Shown piece after piece: positions 1 through 6,227 of a stretch of DNA of 6,227 nt; the stretch's first letter is position 1, and each line of letters opens with the position of its first letter. This DNA is from Pollutibacter sp044353505. Its GTDB lineage: Bacteria > Bacteroidota > Bacteroidia > Chitinophagales > Chitinophagaceae. The DNA is taken from contig JBILBU010000067.1 in the NCBI GenBank assembly GCA_044353505.1, forward strand, positions 1 through 6,227. Direction: 5' to 3'. A program made the position numbers and the translations under genes. Below the pieces are notes generated by a model. The model did not search any database. It had not been told where the DNA came from and was given only the letters and a program-made list of their open reading frames with translations.

Positions 1-1074
<1,074 letters not shown>

Positions 1075-1135
1075 AAAAAATGTAGAAATTGATTGCTCAA
1101 ATTCAAAAATTAATAATTGCGTCTTACCTTACCTC

Positions 1136-1156
1136 TGATTGATACGAGACCAATCA
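1136..1156 (-). other. rRNA leader hairpin
   Basis: TGATTG (1136-1141) and CAATCA (1151-1156) form a perfect 6-bp stem with a 9-nt loop, about 60 nt upstream of the 16S 5' end. It may be part of the pre-16S processing structure. The sequence downstream of 16S that would form the long RNase III stem is outside the window, so this cannot be tested here. Confidence 0.35.
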
Positions 1157-1180
1157 TTTGAGTGTTACTGCTTTCCAAAC

Positions 1181-1191
1181 TTTCAAAGATC
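1181..1191 (-). promoter_or_regulatory. Possible boxA-like antitermination element in rRNA leader
   Basis: The minus strand reads GATCTTTGAAA here, about 110 nt before the 16S 5' end. It resembles the boxA core (GCTCTTTAACA in E. coli) used by NusB/NusE-dependent rRNA antitermination, with several mismatches. Position in the leader between promoter and 16S is right. It also overlaps the palindrome AAAGATCTTT (1185-1194), so the resemblance may be partly accidental. Confidence 0.35.
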
Positions 1192-1209
1192 TTTCAGTTT
1201 TTTACGCTG

Positions 1210-1225
1210 CCCATTTTTAAATGGG
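1210..1225 (-). repeat. Perfect inverted repeat at the expected 5' end of the P2 transcript
   Basis: CCCATTT (1210-1216) and AAATGGG (1219-1225) are exact inverted copies separated by 2 nt. As RNA it would realistically fold as a 6-bp stem with a TAAA loop. It starts 4 nt after the P2 -7 box, the same relative place as the hairpin after P1. It could alternatively be a DNA operator; the sequence alone does not decide. Confidence 0.5.
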
Positions 1226-1229
1226 AGTG

Positions 1230-1260
1230 CAAAGGTAACTGGTTAAATGTATTTTTCAAA
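1230..1260 (-). promoter_or_regulatory. Proximal rRNA promoter P2
   Basis: On the minus strand, TTTG (1260-1257) is followed after 19 nt by TACCTTTG (1237-1230), a full match to the Bacteroidota -33/-7 promoter consensus (TTTG-N19-TAnnTTTG). The start point is expected near 1226-1222, giving a leader of about 150 nt before the mature 16S. The upstream side carries runs of A and T (TTAAAAAATATTTT on the minus strand). It lies about 106 nt downstream of P1, so the two form a tandem pair as is common for rRNA operons. Confidence 0.8.
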
Positions 1261-1314
1261 ATATTTTTTAAGTGAAACCTAAAAAACTATTCTGCATTTT
1301 TTCTAAAGAACTAT

Positions 1315-1330
1315 CGCTTTTTTCGAAGCG
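1315..1330 (-). other. Small hairpin at the expected 5' end of the P1 transcript
   Basis: On the RNA strand CGCTT (1330-1326) pairs with AAGCG (1319-1315) around a 6-nt loop CGAAAA. It begins 5 nt after the P1 -7 box, so it would sit at or just inside the first bases of the transcript. There is no U-tract after it, so it does not look like a terminator. A function in transcript protection or early elongation is only inference. Confidence 0.4.
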
Positions 1331-1335
1331 GGATG

Positions 1336-1368
1336 CAAATATAGGACGCAATGTTGATTCATTCCAAA
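1336..1368 (-). promoter_or_regulatory. Distal rRNA promoter P1
   Basis: On the minus strand, TTTG (1368-1365) is followed after exactly 21 nt by TATATTTG (1343-1336). This matches the -33 and -7 elements (TTTG, then TAnnTTTG) known for the Bacteroidota primary sigma factor. Transcription would start a few bases to the left, near 1331-1328, and run into the 16S gene. The stretch just upstream is A/T-rich, which could act like an UP element. It lies only 80 nt past the truA stop. Confidence 0.72.
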
Positions 1369-1447
1369 TTTAATTCACTTCTTTTTTCCCAACTTCTTGT
1401 AAATCAACGGTGGCGAGGGTTTCAAGGAAATAAATAAATTGAGAAAA

Positions 1448-2200
1448 CTAGTGCATAAAAGAGGATAAAAAATCAGGATAAATGACTTCATCAAGAATCA
1501 ATCCATGTGCTGGTGCAGAGAAGTCCGCCATGGCACTGTCTTTACTCAACATCACCTTCTTGAAACCATCAATTTCCATCCTTCCCCGACCCACTTTTAC
1601 CATCGTGCCAACTAGCGCACGAACCATGCCCCTAAGAAACCGATTTCCCTCTACCTCGAATGACCAACCTTGCTCAGTTTGAGCCCATGCACACCGATTG
1701 ATGGTGCATATATGGGTATACACTTGTGTCCTTTTCTTGGCAAAACTGGTAAAATCATGGGTCCCAATCACCTGTTTGGCCACTGCGTCCAACGCAGCCT
1801 GCTCCATAGGATAGGGATAATACCAAGCCCTATCTTCCAAAAAAGGATCTTTCTTGCCGTAAATTACATATTGATACGACCTGGCTATCGCATCGAACCT
1901 GCAATGGCTCTCCTCAGGCACCTGATACAAACCGGTCAAGGCAATATCTCCTGGCAGTATCGCATTCACATGGTATATAAAGTCAGCAGACAGCACCTTA
2001 TCCGTATCAAAATGGAAAAAGTTGCTGTTGGCATGAACCCCAGCGTCGGTTCTGGATGATCCTGTCAATACAAGCTTCTCTCTATGGTAGATAAAGATTG
2101 CACGTTCAATATGCCCTTGTATGGTGGCAGCATTGTCTTGTATCTGAAACCCTGCGTAACGGGTGCCTTTGTACTTTAGGGATAGGAAATATCTGGGCAT
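1448..2200 (-). CDS. truA: tRNA pseudouridine(38-40) synthase TruA
   Basis: This enzyme converts uridines 38-40 in the anticodon arm of many tRNAs to pseudouridine in the cytoplasm, which supports reading-frame accuracy. The 250-residue product has the usual length for the family. The hallmark active-site segment GSSRTDAGVHA lies at residues 47-57, with the catalytic aspartate at D52. Other family signatures are the N-terminal KYKGTRYAGFQIQ (8-20), RSYQYVIY (107-114), HDFTSFAK (148-155), FLRGMVRALVGTMVKVGRG (188-206) and the C-terminal AHGLILDEVIYP (231-242). The start ATG is chosen because the conserved N-terminus begins a few residues later. The upstream spacer shows no strong Shine-Dalgarno, as is common in Bacteroidota. 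It begins 21 nt after the stop of the DUF4476-like gene, so the two are probably cotranscribed. The stop lies 80 nt before rRNA promoter P1, in the same direction. Confidence 0.97.
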   Translation of the reverse strand: MPRYFLSLKYKGTRYAGFQIQDNAATIQGHIERAIFIYHREKLVLTGSSRTDAGVHANSNFFHFDTDKVLSADFIYHVNAILPGDIALTGLYQVPEESHCRFDAIARSYQYVIYGKKDPFLEDRAWYYPYPMEQAALDAVAKQVIGTHDFTSFAKKRTQVYTHICTINRCAWAQTEQGWSFEVEGNRFLRGMVRALVGTMVKVGRGRMEIDGFKKVMLSKDSAMADFSAPAHGLILDEVIYPDFLSSFMH

Positions 2201-2221
2201 ACCTGCTTGGATGTAATTTGG

Positions 2222-3346
2222 TTAGTTGCCCAACTGTAATTTTTTAAAAGCCTGAATGTTTTCTTCTTTAAAAAACAAACTACCTGCCTGCTTCAGTTCA
2301 ACCTGGTCTGTCAGAAGCCAGTATACTCGCTCAAACAAGCGCAATCTTGAGCCCTCATCTAAAAAGAAGGACGCGATTTCAACGGCCTGCTTGCTGCTGT
2401 AGCATTTGAGCCCAAAGCTCTTTTCGACAAAGGCAATCTGATACTCCTCTGTTGAAATACCCAATAATTTCTTTTGCAACACAAACATATCCTTATCTGA
2501 AGCAAGGTATTTATTGCACTCAGCTAACTTTCTTGTGTTGGCAGTCAATGGAGCTGAAGGCTCAAGGGTATCCACTTGTAAAGGGACCGCATTTGACGCG
2601 GTGGAGCTCACTAGTGGAGGTTCTCCAACCACCGCTATAGAAGGCTGGACAGAACTTTCGGAGGAACTGTTTTTAACAAGCAGTGACTTGTCAATCTGTA
2701 CATTCACCGTATCGGCTTGCCCACTGGCAATCTGATCAATAAAGGCAATCCTCTTATCAGAATCAGTCTCTTCCAACTTGATGAGCATTGGCTGTATGGC
2801 TTTCTCCCTCAGCACGTCGGTATTTTTTTTGTCTTGTTTGTTTTCTTTTGCCACAACAGGGGCAACAGGCAGACTTTTTGGACTTACAGATTGCTTCTTA
2901 AGCAATGCCTCGTCACCAGTGGCTCCGGACAACAGCTCTGCAAATGGATTTGAGTCGTTCTTCTCGCTAACAACAGATGCAGTGATCACAGGTTCAGCAG
3001 CAGACATAATTACTTCAAGGCTAGTCCGATCAAACAAACCCCATCCCTTACCTTCAAATAGTTTAAGATGAAATCCACGATCTCGATTCACTTCCTGAAT
3101 ATCAAAACTAACCTCTGGATAGAGTCCCTTTGGAAACCCAACCACCATACGAACATCTCCTTTAGCCACCTTGGGGATAATCAAAAATCCGGAGGAAGAG
3201 GAAGAATAAAGCATATCGCCTTTCTTAACGTAAAAGGGTTGTTGCCCATCAGCTTCAATAAACAGATAATGCTGACCAAATAGATTAACAGGAGCTAGCA
3301 TTGCAGCTAAGGAGACGATGAATAGCGATCTTAAAAGAAATGACAT
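2222..3346 (-). CDS. Exported protein with C-terminal DUF4476-like domain
   Basis: The function is not known. The 374-residue product starts with a signal peptide (residues 1-25, hydrophobic LFIVSLAAMLAPVNLF, ending near FGQ) with no lipobox cysteine, so it should be periplasmic or secreted. Residues 26-115 form a compact-looking, probably beta-rich region (QPFYVKKGDMLYSSSSSGFLI, GFPKGLYPEVSF, KGWGLFDRTSLEV), a wording I associate with proteins from Chitinophagaceae-type bacteria. Residues 116-270 are a low-complexity linker rich in Ser, Ala, Val, Pro and Lys. Residues 275-372 are a helical region resembling DUF4476, judged from pattern and not from a profile search. The protein has only two cysteines, C277 and C315, both in this last domain, and they could form a disulphide. 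It is the first gene of a probable two-gene unit with truA and is divergent from the M1 peptidase gene. A later start at M16 would destroy the signal peptide, so the first ATG is preferred. Confidence 0.85.
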   Translation of the reverse strand: MSFLLRSLFIVSLAAMLAPVNLFGQHYLFIEADGQQPFYVKKGDMLYSSSSSGFLIIPKVAKGDVRMVVGFPKGLYPEVSFDIQEVNRDRGFHLKLFEGKGWGLFDRTSLEVIMSAAEPVITASVVSEKNDSNPFAELLSGATGDEALLKKQSVSPKSLPVAPVVAKENKQDKKNTDVLREKAIQPMLIKLEETDSDKRIAFIDQIASGQADTVNVQIDKSLLVKNSSSESSVQPSIAVVGEPPLVSSTASNAVPLQVDTLEPSAPLTANTRKLAECNKYLASDKDMFVLQKKLLGISTEEYQIAFVEKSFGLKCYSSKQAVEIASFFLDEGSRLRLFERVYWLLTDQVELKQAGSLFFKEENIQAFKKLQLGN

Positions 3347-3482
3347 GATACAAATCTAACAAAAGAATCAAAAACACTACGTTTAAAGAATCGACTCATT
3401 TGCAATTAATTAACAAAAACCAGTAACTTCTGGGTTATATCTTCGTCCTAAACGAAATCATTATTTAACTCAACCTACATTC
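3347..3482. other. Divergent intergenic region between DUF4476-like gene and M1 peptidase
   Basis: This 136-bp AT-rich spacer must hold promoters for both divergent genes. For the leftward gene only the -7 box at 3351-3358 stands out. For the rightward peptidase gene the best candidate is TTTG (3399-3402), 21 nt, then TAACTTCT (3424-3431), which matches the -7 consensus poorly; an alternative TATCTTCG (3438-3445) has a better -7 but no -33 at the right distance. No Shine-Dalgarno precedes the peptidase ATG. No convincing operator or riboswitch is seen. Confidence 0.5.
3351..3358 (-). promoter_or_regulatory. Perfect -7 box next to the start codon of the DUF4476-like gene
   Basis: The minus strand reads TAGATTTG, a full match to TAnnTTTG, ending 4 nt before the ATG at 3346. 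If used, the mRNA would start at or within a few bases of the start codon, giving a leaderless or nearly leaderless message. No -33 TTG/TTTG is found 19-21 nt upstream (the nearest TTTTTG is only about 10 nt away), so a chance match in AT-rich DNA is quite possible. Confidence 0.35.
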
Positions 3483-5963
3483 ATGAAAAAGACATTCTTG
3501 ATTTTAGTTGCTTTTGCTTCAATTTTCAGCTCATATGCACAGAACAAAATTGAGGCAGACAGCTCATGGAAAAATAATCCAAGATACACGCCGAAAAGAA
3601 TCAACAACTTAGTCCATACCAAACTGGATGTTAAGCTAGACTATCAACATGCATGGCTTACCGGTAAAGCTTGGATTACGCTTACTCCCCATCTTTATCC
3701 TACAGACTCTCTCACACTGGATGCAAAGGGAATGGACATTCAACAAGTTACATTAGTAAACAAAGACAAGACTCAAAAACCCCTGATTTATCAGTATAAC
3801 AAGAAACAACTGCATATCAAATTACCCAAACAGTACAAAAGAGGGGAACAATACACTGTATATATAAACTACACCTCCAAGCCAAATGAATATGAAAAAG
3901 AAATCGGGGGAGACCCTATGCTGGGCGTAAAGGGACTGTATTTTATCAACCCAACAGGAGAAAATAAAAAGAAGCCTATTCAGGTATGGACACAAGGTGA
4001 AACTGAATCTAACTCGGTATGGTTTCCTACGATTGACCAAACACAACAAAAAACTACACAGGAGCTGACCCTAACTGTTCCATCAAAATATGTTACACTC
4101 AGCAATGGAAAGTTAGTTAGTCAAAAAACAAACTCAGATGGAACAAGGACTGATTATTGGAAGATGGATCTCCCCCACTCCCCCTATCTATTCTTTATGG
4201 GGATAGGCGACTACGCCGTAATAAAAGATTCATGGAGAGGTAAGGAAGTGAATTATTATGTAGAGAAAGAATTTGGACCAGTTGCCAAGAAAATCTTTGG
4301 AAACACGCCTGAGATGATGACCTATTTTTCTAAAATCACAGGCATTGACTACCCCTGGGTTAAGTATAGTCAGATGACTGGCAGAGAATTTGTTGCGGGC
4401 GCAATGGAAAACACAACGGCTACCCTTCACCAAGAATCAGCGCAACAGGATGCACGAGAACTCACTGATCAAAATAGTTGGGAGGGCACGATTGCACATG
4501 AACTATTCCACCAATGGTTTGGAAATTATACCACTGCTGAAAGCTGGAGTAACCTCACCGTCAATGAATCATTTGCAGACTATAGCCAAACACTATGGGA
4601 TGAATATAAATACGGGAAAGATGCTGGGGATGCAGAAAACTTTAGTGGATTGCAGGGCTATCTCATGGGGGATAACTCAAAAAAGGATTTGGTTAGGTTT
4701 TATTATGCAGACAAAGAAGAGATGTTTGATGCTGTCAGCTACAAGAAAGGAGGAAGAATTCTCCATATGCTGAGAAAATACATTGGCGATAGTGCCTTCT
4801 TCAAAGGAATAAATCTCTATTTAACAACAAACAAGTTTAAGTCTGCCGAAGCACATCACCTTAGGCTTGCGCTTGAAGAAGTAAGTGGACAGGACCTCAA
4901 TTGGTATTTTAATCAATGGTACTTTGGAAGTGGCCACCCTAAACTTGATGTTCAATACAAGTACAATGATACTTTGAAAGAAGCCGTGGTTATTGTGAAG
5001 CAAACACAAGCCACTGGAAAAATATTCCGAATTCCAACCTACATAGATATCTATAATGGAAAAACAAAGACTAGGCATCAGGTTTGGGCGGAAAACGCAA
5101 TTGACACATTCCGCTTTGTTGCCCTTTCAAAACCTGACCTCATCAATTTTGATGCTGAGAAGATTTTGATTTGCGAAAAGAAAGAAAATAAAAGTCTTGA
5201 AAATTATATCTACCAATACCGCAATGCAGGCAATTATGTAGATAGAAGAGAAGCCGTGGAGTTCTGTGGAAGAAAAACTGATAATGCTGAGGCCGTTGCA
5301 TTGTTAAAGGAGGCCCTATCAGATCCTTACCATCTCATCCGCGAGTTAGCCATCAGCAAGCTCGATATGAAAAAAGAAAAAATCAGACAGGAGATTGAAC
5401 CAGTAATTGCGCAGCTGGTGAAAAACGAAAAAAACAGACCAGTTAAAGCAAGTATGATTAGTGCACTTTCTACCACTAAAAATATCGCATATAAGCAACT
5501 CTATGAGTCTAATATAGAAGACTCCTCCTACACTGTAGCTGGCGCATCGCTGGAAGCACTCAGTAAAATTGACTCCTTACGTGCATTGGAATATGCTACC
5601 AAATTATCAAATGAACCAGCAAAGGGGAAGTTGGATATTGCAATCAATAAGATTCTTATTGCATCAGGAAACGAAGAAGTCTATGGTAAATTGGAGAGTA
5701 AATTTTTGGAAATGGAATTGTCCAATCAAAAATTCGTGCTGATGCAGCAGATAGCTGAAATGATTGGTTCTATGAAAGATAGTACAAAGATTAAAAAGGG
5801 AATTACGCTGATCACAGGATTCAGAGATCAAATACCAGAAAATTTTAAAGAACAAATAACCCCCTATATCAATGGCATGATTCTTCAGGGATTGATAACA
5901 AAATTCAAAGCATCGGGCAATACAGAGATTGTAGAATTTATAGAAGCCAATATAAAAAAGTAA
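3483..5963 (+). CDS. Exported M1 family zinc aminopeptidase with HEAT-like C-terminus
   Basis: A metallopeptidase expected to remove N-terminal amino acids from peptides, probably in the periplasm or outside the cell. The 826-residue product begins with a signal peptide (MKKTFLILVAFASIFSSYA, cleavage near residue 19-20). An N-terminal beta domain follows (about 40-240, with LVHTKLDVKLDYQHAWLTGKAW at its start). The catalytic domain carries the exopeptidase motif GAMEN (306-310) and the zinc site HELFH (339-343) with the third ligand E362 in NESFADY, exactly the HExxH-x18-E spacing of family M1; E340 is the general base. Y420 in SYKKGGRILHMLR is the likely transition-state tyrosine. All key residues are present, so it should be active. 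Residues about 585-825 are helical with HEAT-like repeats (for example 605-627 and 682-696). There is no visible type IX secretion tail or lipobox. It is monocistronic in appearance, ending before a strong terminator. Substrate preference cannot be read from sequence. Confidence 0.96.
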   Translation: MKKTFLILVAFASIFSSYAQNKIEADSSWKNNPRYTPKRINNLVHTKLDVKLDYQHAWLTGKAWITLTPHLYPTDSLTLDAKGMDIQQVTLVNKDKTQKPLIYQYNKKQLHIKLPKQYKRGEQYTVYINYTSKPNEYEKEIGGDPMLGVKGLYFINPTGENKKKPIQVWTQGETESNSVWFPTIDQTQQKTTQELTLTVPSKYVTLSNGKLVSQKTNSDGTRTDYWKMDLPHSPYLFFMGIGDYAVIKDSWRGKEVNYYVEKEFGPVAKKIFGNTPEMMTYFSKITGIDYPWVKYSQMTGREFVAGAMENTTATLHQESAQQDARELTDQNSWEGTIAHELFHQWFGNYTTAESWSNLTVNESFADYSQTLWDEYKYGKDAGDAENFSGLQGYLMGDNSKKDLVRFYYADKEEMFDAVSYKKGGRILHMLRKYIGDSAFFKGINLYLTTNKFKSAEAHHLRLALEEVSGQDLNWYFNQWYFGSGHPKLDVQYKYNDTLKEAVVIVKQTQATGKIFRIPTYIDIYNGKTKTRHQVWAENAIDTFRFVALSKPDLINFDAEKILICEKKENKSLENYIYQYRNAGNYVDRREAVEFCGRKTDNAEAVALLKEALSDPYHLIRELAISKLDMKKEKIRQEIEPVIAQLVKNEKNRPVKASMISALSTTKNIAYKQLYESNIEDSSYTVAGASLEALSKIDSLRALEYATKLSNEPAKGKLDIAINKILIASGNEEVYGKLESKFLEMELSNQKFVLMQQIAEMIGSMKDSTKIKKGITLITGFRDQIPENFKEQITPYINGMILQGLITKFKASGNTEIVEFIEANIKK

Positions 5964-5988
5964 AGCGTTAAAACAGTAACCCTAAATA

Positions 5989-6016
5989 AAAAGGGGCAAC
6001 ACGCGTTGCCCCTTTT
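5989..6016. terminator. Bidirectional rho-independent terminator between convergent genes
   Basis: AAAAGGGGCAAC (5989-6000) pairs perfectly with GTTGCCCCTTTT (6005-6016) around the tetraloop ACGC, a 12-bp stem. It begins 25 nt after the M1 peptidase stop and 23 nt separates it from the stop of the convergent minus-strand gene. The U-run in the rightward transcript is short (TTTT then G), while in the leftward direction the stem is followed by TTTTTATTT, so it should serve the minus-strand gene at least as well. Confidence 0.9.
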
Positions 6017-6039
6017 GCAATATGATGATTCATTGGCAT

Positions 6040-6227
6040 CTACTTCAACTGATAGGCCATTACATTGTTCTTCCAAAAAGTAGGTACATATACAATTTTG
6101 TTTTTGGAATCATATCCTATATCGGCTGCATTGATTTTATCAATCCGGGTATCGAGTATCATTTTCTTCTCCCCATTTAGTTTGGCTAACCATATTGTAC
6201 CAACCCAACAGGAAATCAAAAACGTAT
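6040..6227 (-). CDS. C-terminal end of a probable SMP-30/gluconolactonase-like beta-propeller protein (partial)
   Basis: This open frame enters from the right edge and ends at a TAG (6042-6040), giving 61 complete codons of C-terminus. The visible residues include TFLISCWVGTIWLAKLNG, then KMILDTRIDKINAADIGYD, and finish with KNKIVYVPTFWKNNVMAYQLK. The alternation of short hydrophobic strands with a final pattern ADIxYxxxxxxxxVPTFxxNxVxAYxLK resembles the last blade of exported Bacteroidota propeller proteins annotated as SMP-30/gluconolactonase/LRE-like or as ATP/GTP-binding. This is from family memory, not from a search. It is convergent with the M1 peptidase gene and shares the terminator with it. 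The start, signal peptide and any catalytic residues lie outside the window, so the enzymatic role is unknown. Confidence 0.75.
   Translation of the reverse strand, partial: TFLISCWVGTIWLAKLNGEKKMILDTRIDKINAADIGYDSKNKIVYVPTFWKNNVMAYQLK

Larger units (their letters stand above)
1075..1447 (-). other. Gene-free rRNA leader and promoter region
   Basis: These 373 bases between the truA stop and the 16S 5' end hold no convincing coding region or tRNA. The stretch is AT-rich. It contains two tandem Bacteroidota-type promoters firing leftwards into the 16S gene, small hairpins just after each promoter, a possible boxA-like element and a further leader hairpin, each listed separately. The leader from the proximal promoter to the 16S start is about 150 nt, and from the distal promoter about 255 nt. 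No clear rho-independent terminator for truA is seen in it. Confidence 0.8.

Noticed and set aside
1184..1194. Palindrome AAAGATCTTT as an operator
   Set aside because: Ten bases with no second copy, and it overlaps the possible boxA-like element; too weak alone.
1075..1447. tRNA or small ORF in the rRNA leader
   Set aside because: No cloverleaf or TTCGA-type arm is found, and stops are frequent in all frames.
1670..2059. Plus-strand open frame of 129 residues
   Set aside because: It is antisense to truA, whose protein is clearly conserved; it shows no recognisable motif.
4390..4773. Plus-strand open frame of 127 residues
   Set aside because: It overlaps the catalytic domain of the M1 peptidase in another frame, so it is a shadow.
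5885..6076. Minus-strand open frame of 63 residues across the terminator
   Set aside because: It runs through the terminator hairpin and into the M1 gene; the other minus frame ending at 6040 has the real propeller-like protein wording.

Overview
The window looks like chromosomal DNA from a member of the Bacteroidota, most likely near the Chitinophagales/Cytophagales. Three things point there: the partial 16S rRNA gene, promoters of the Bacteroidota type (TTTG, 19-21 nt, TAnnTTTG) in front of it, and exported proteins of families common in that phylum. The wording of the exported DUF4476-like protein leans towards Chitinophagaceae-type relatives. I do not assign a genus.

Layout, left to right: (1) bases 1-1074, minus strand: the 5' two-thirds of a 16S rRNA gene, cut by the window edge. 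(2) 1075-1447: a gene-free rRNA leader and promoter region with two well-formed tandem promoters, each followed within 4-5 nt by a small hairpin, then a possible boxA-like element and a leader hairpin. (3) 1448-3346, minus strand: a two-gene unit, an exported DUF4476-like protein followed after 21 nt by truA (tRNA pseudouridine synthase). It points into the rRNA operon with no clear terminator between. (4) 3347-3482: a divergent intergenic region. (5) 3483-5963, plus strand: an exported zinc aminopeptidase of family M1 with a HEAT-like C-terminal extension. (6) 5989-6016: a strong terminator that looks bidirectional. (7) 6040-6227, minus strand: the C-terminal end of a convergent gene, probably a beta-propeller protein of the SMP-30/gluconolactonase-like type.

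The genes are mostly housekeeping: ribosomal RNA, tRNA modification and periplasmic peptide breakdown. I see no mobile element, CRISPR array, defence island or obviously new system. The points most worth a second look are the rrn promoter/hairpin architecture, a rare base in the 16S rRNA (G at E. coli position 923), three mismatches to the standard Bacteroidota FISH probe site, and a perfect -7 box almost touching the start codon of the DUF4476-like gene.
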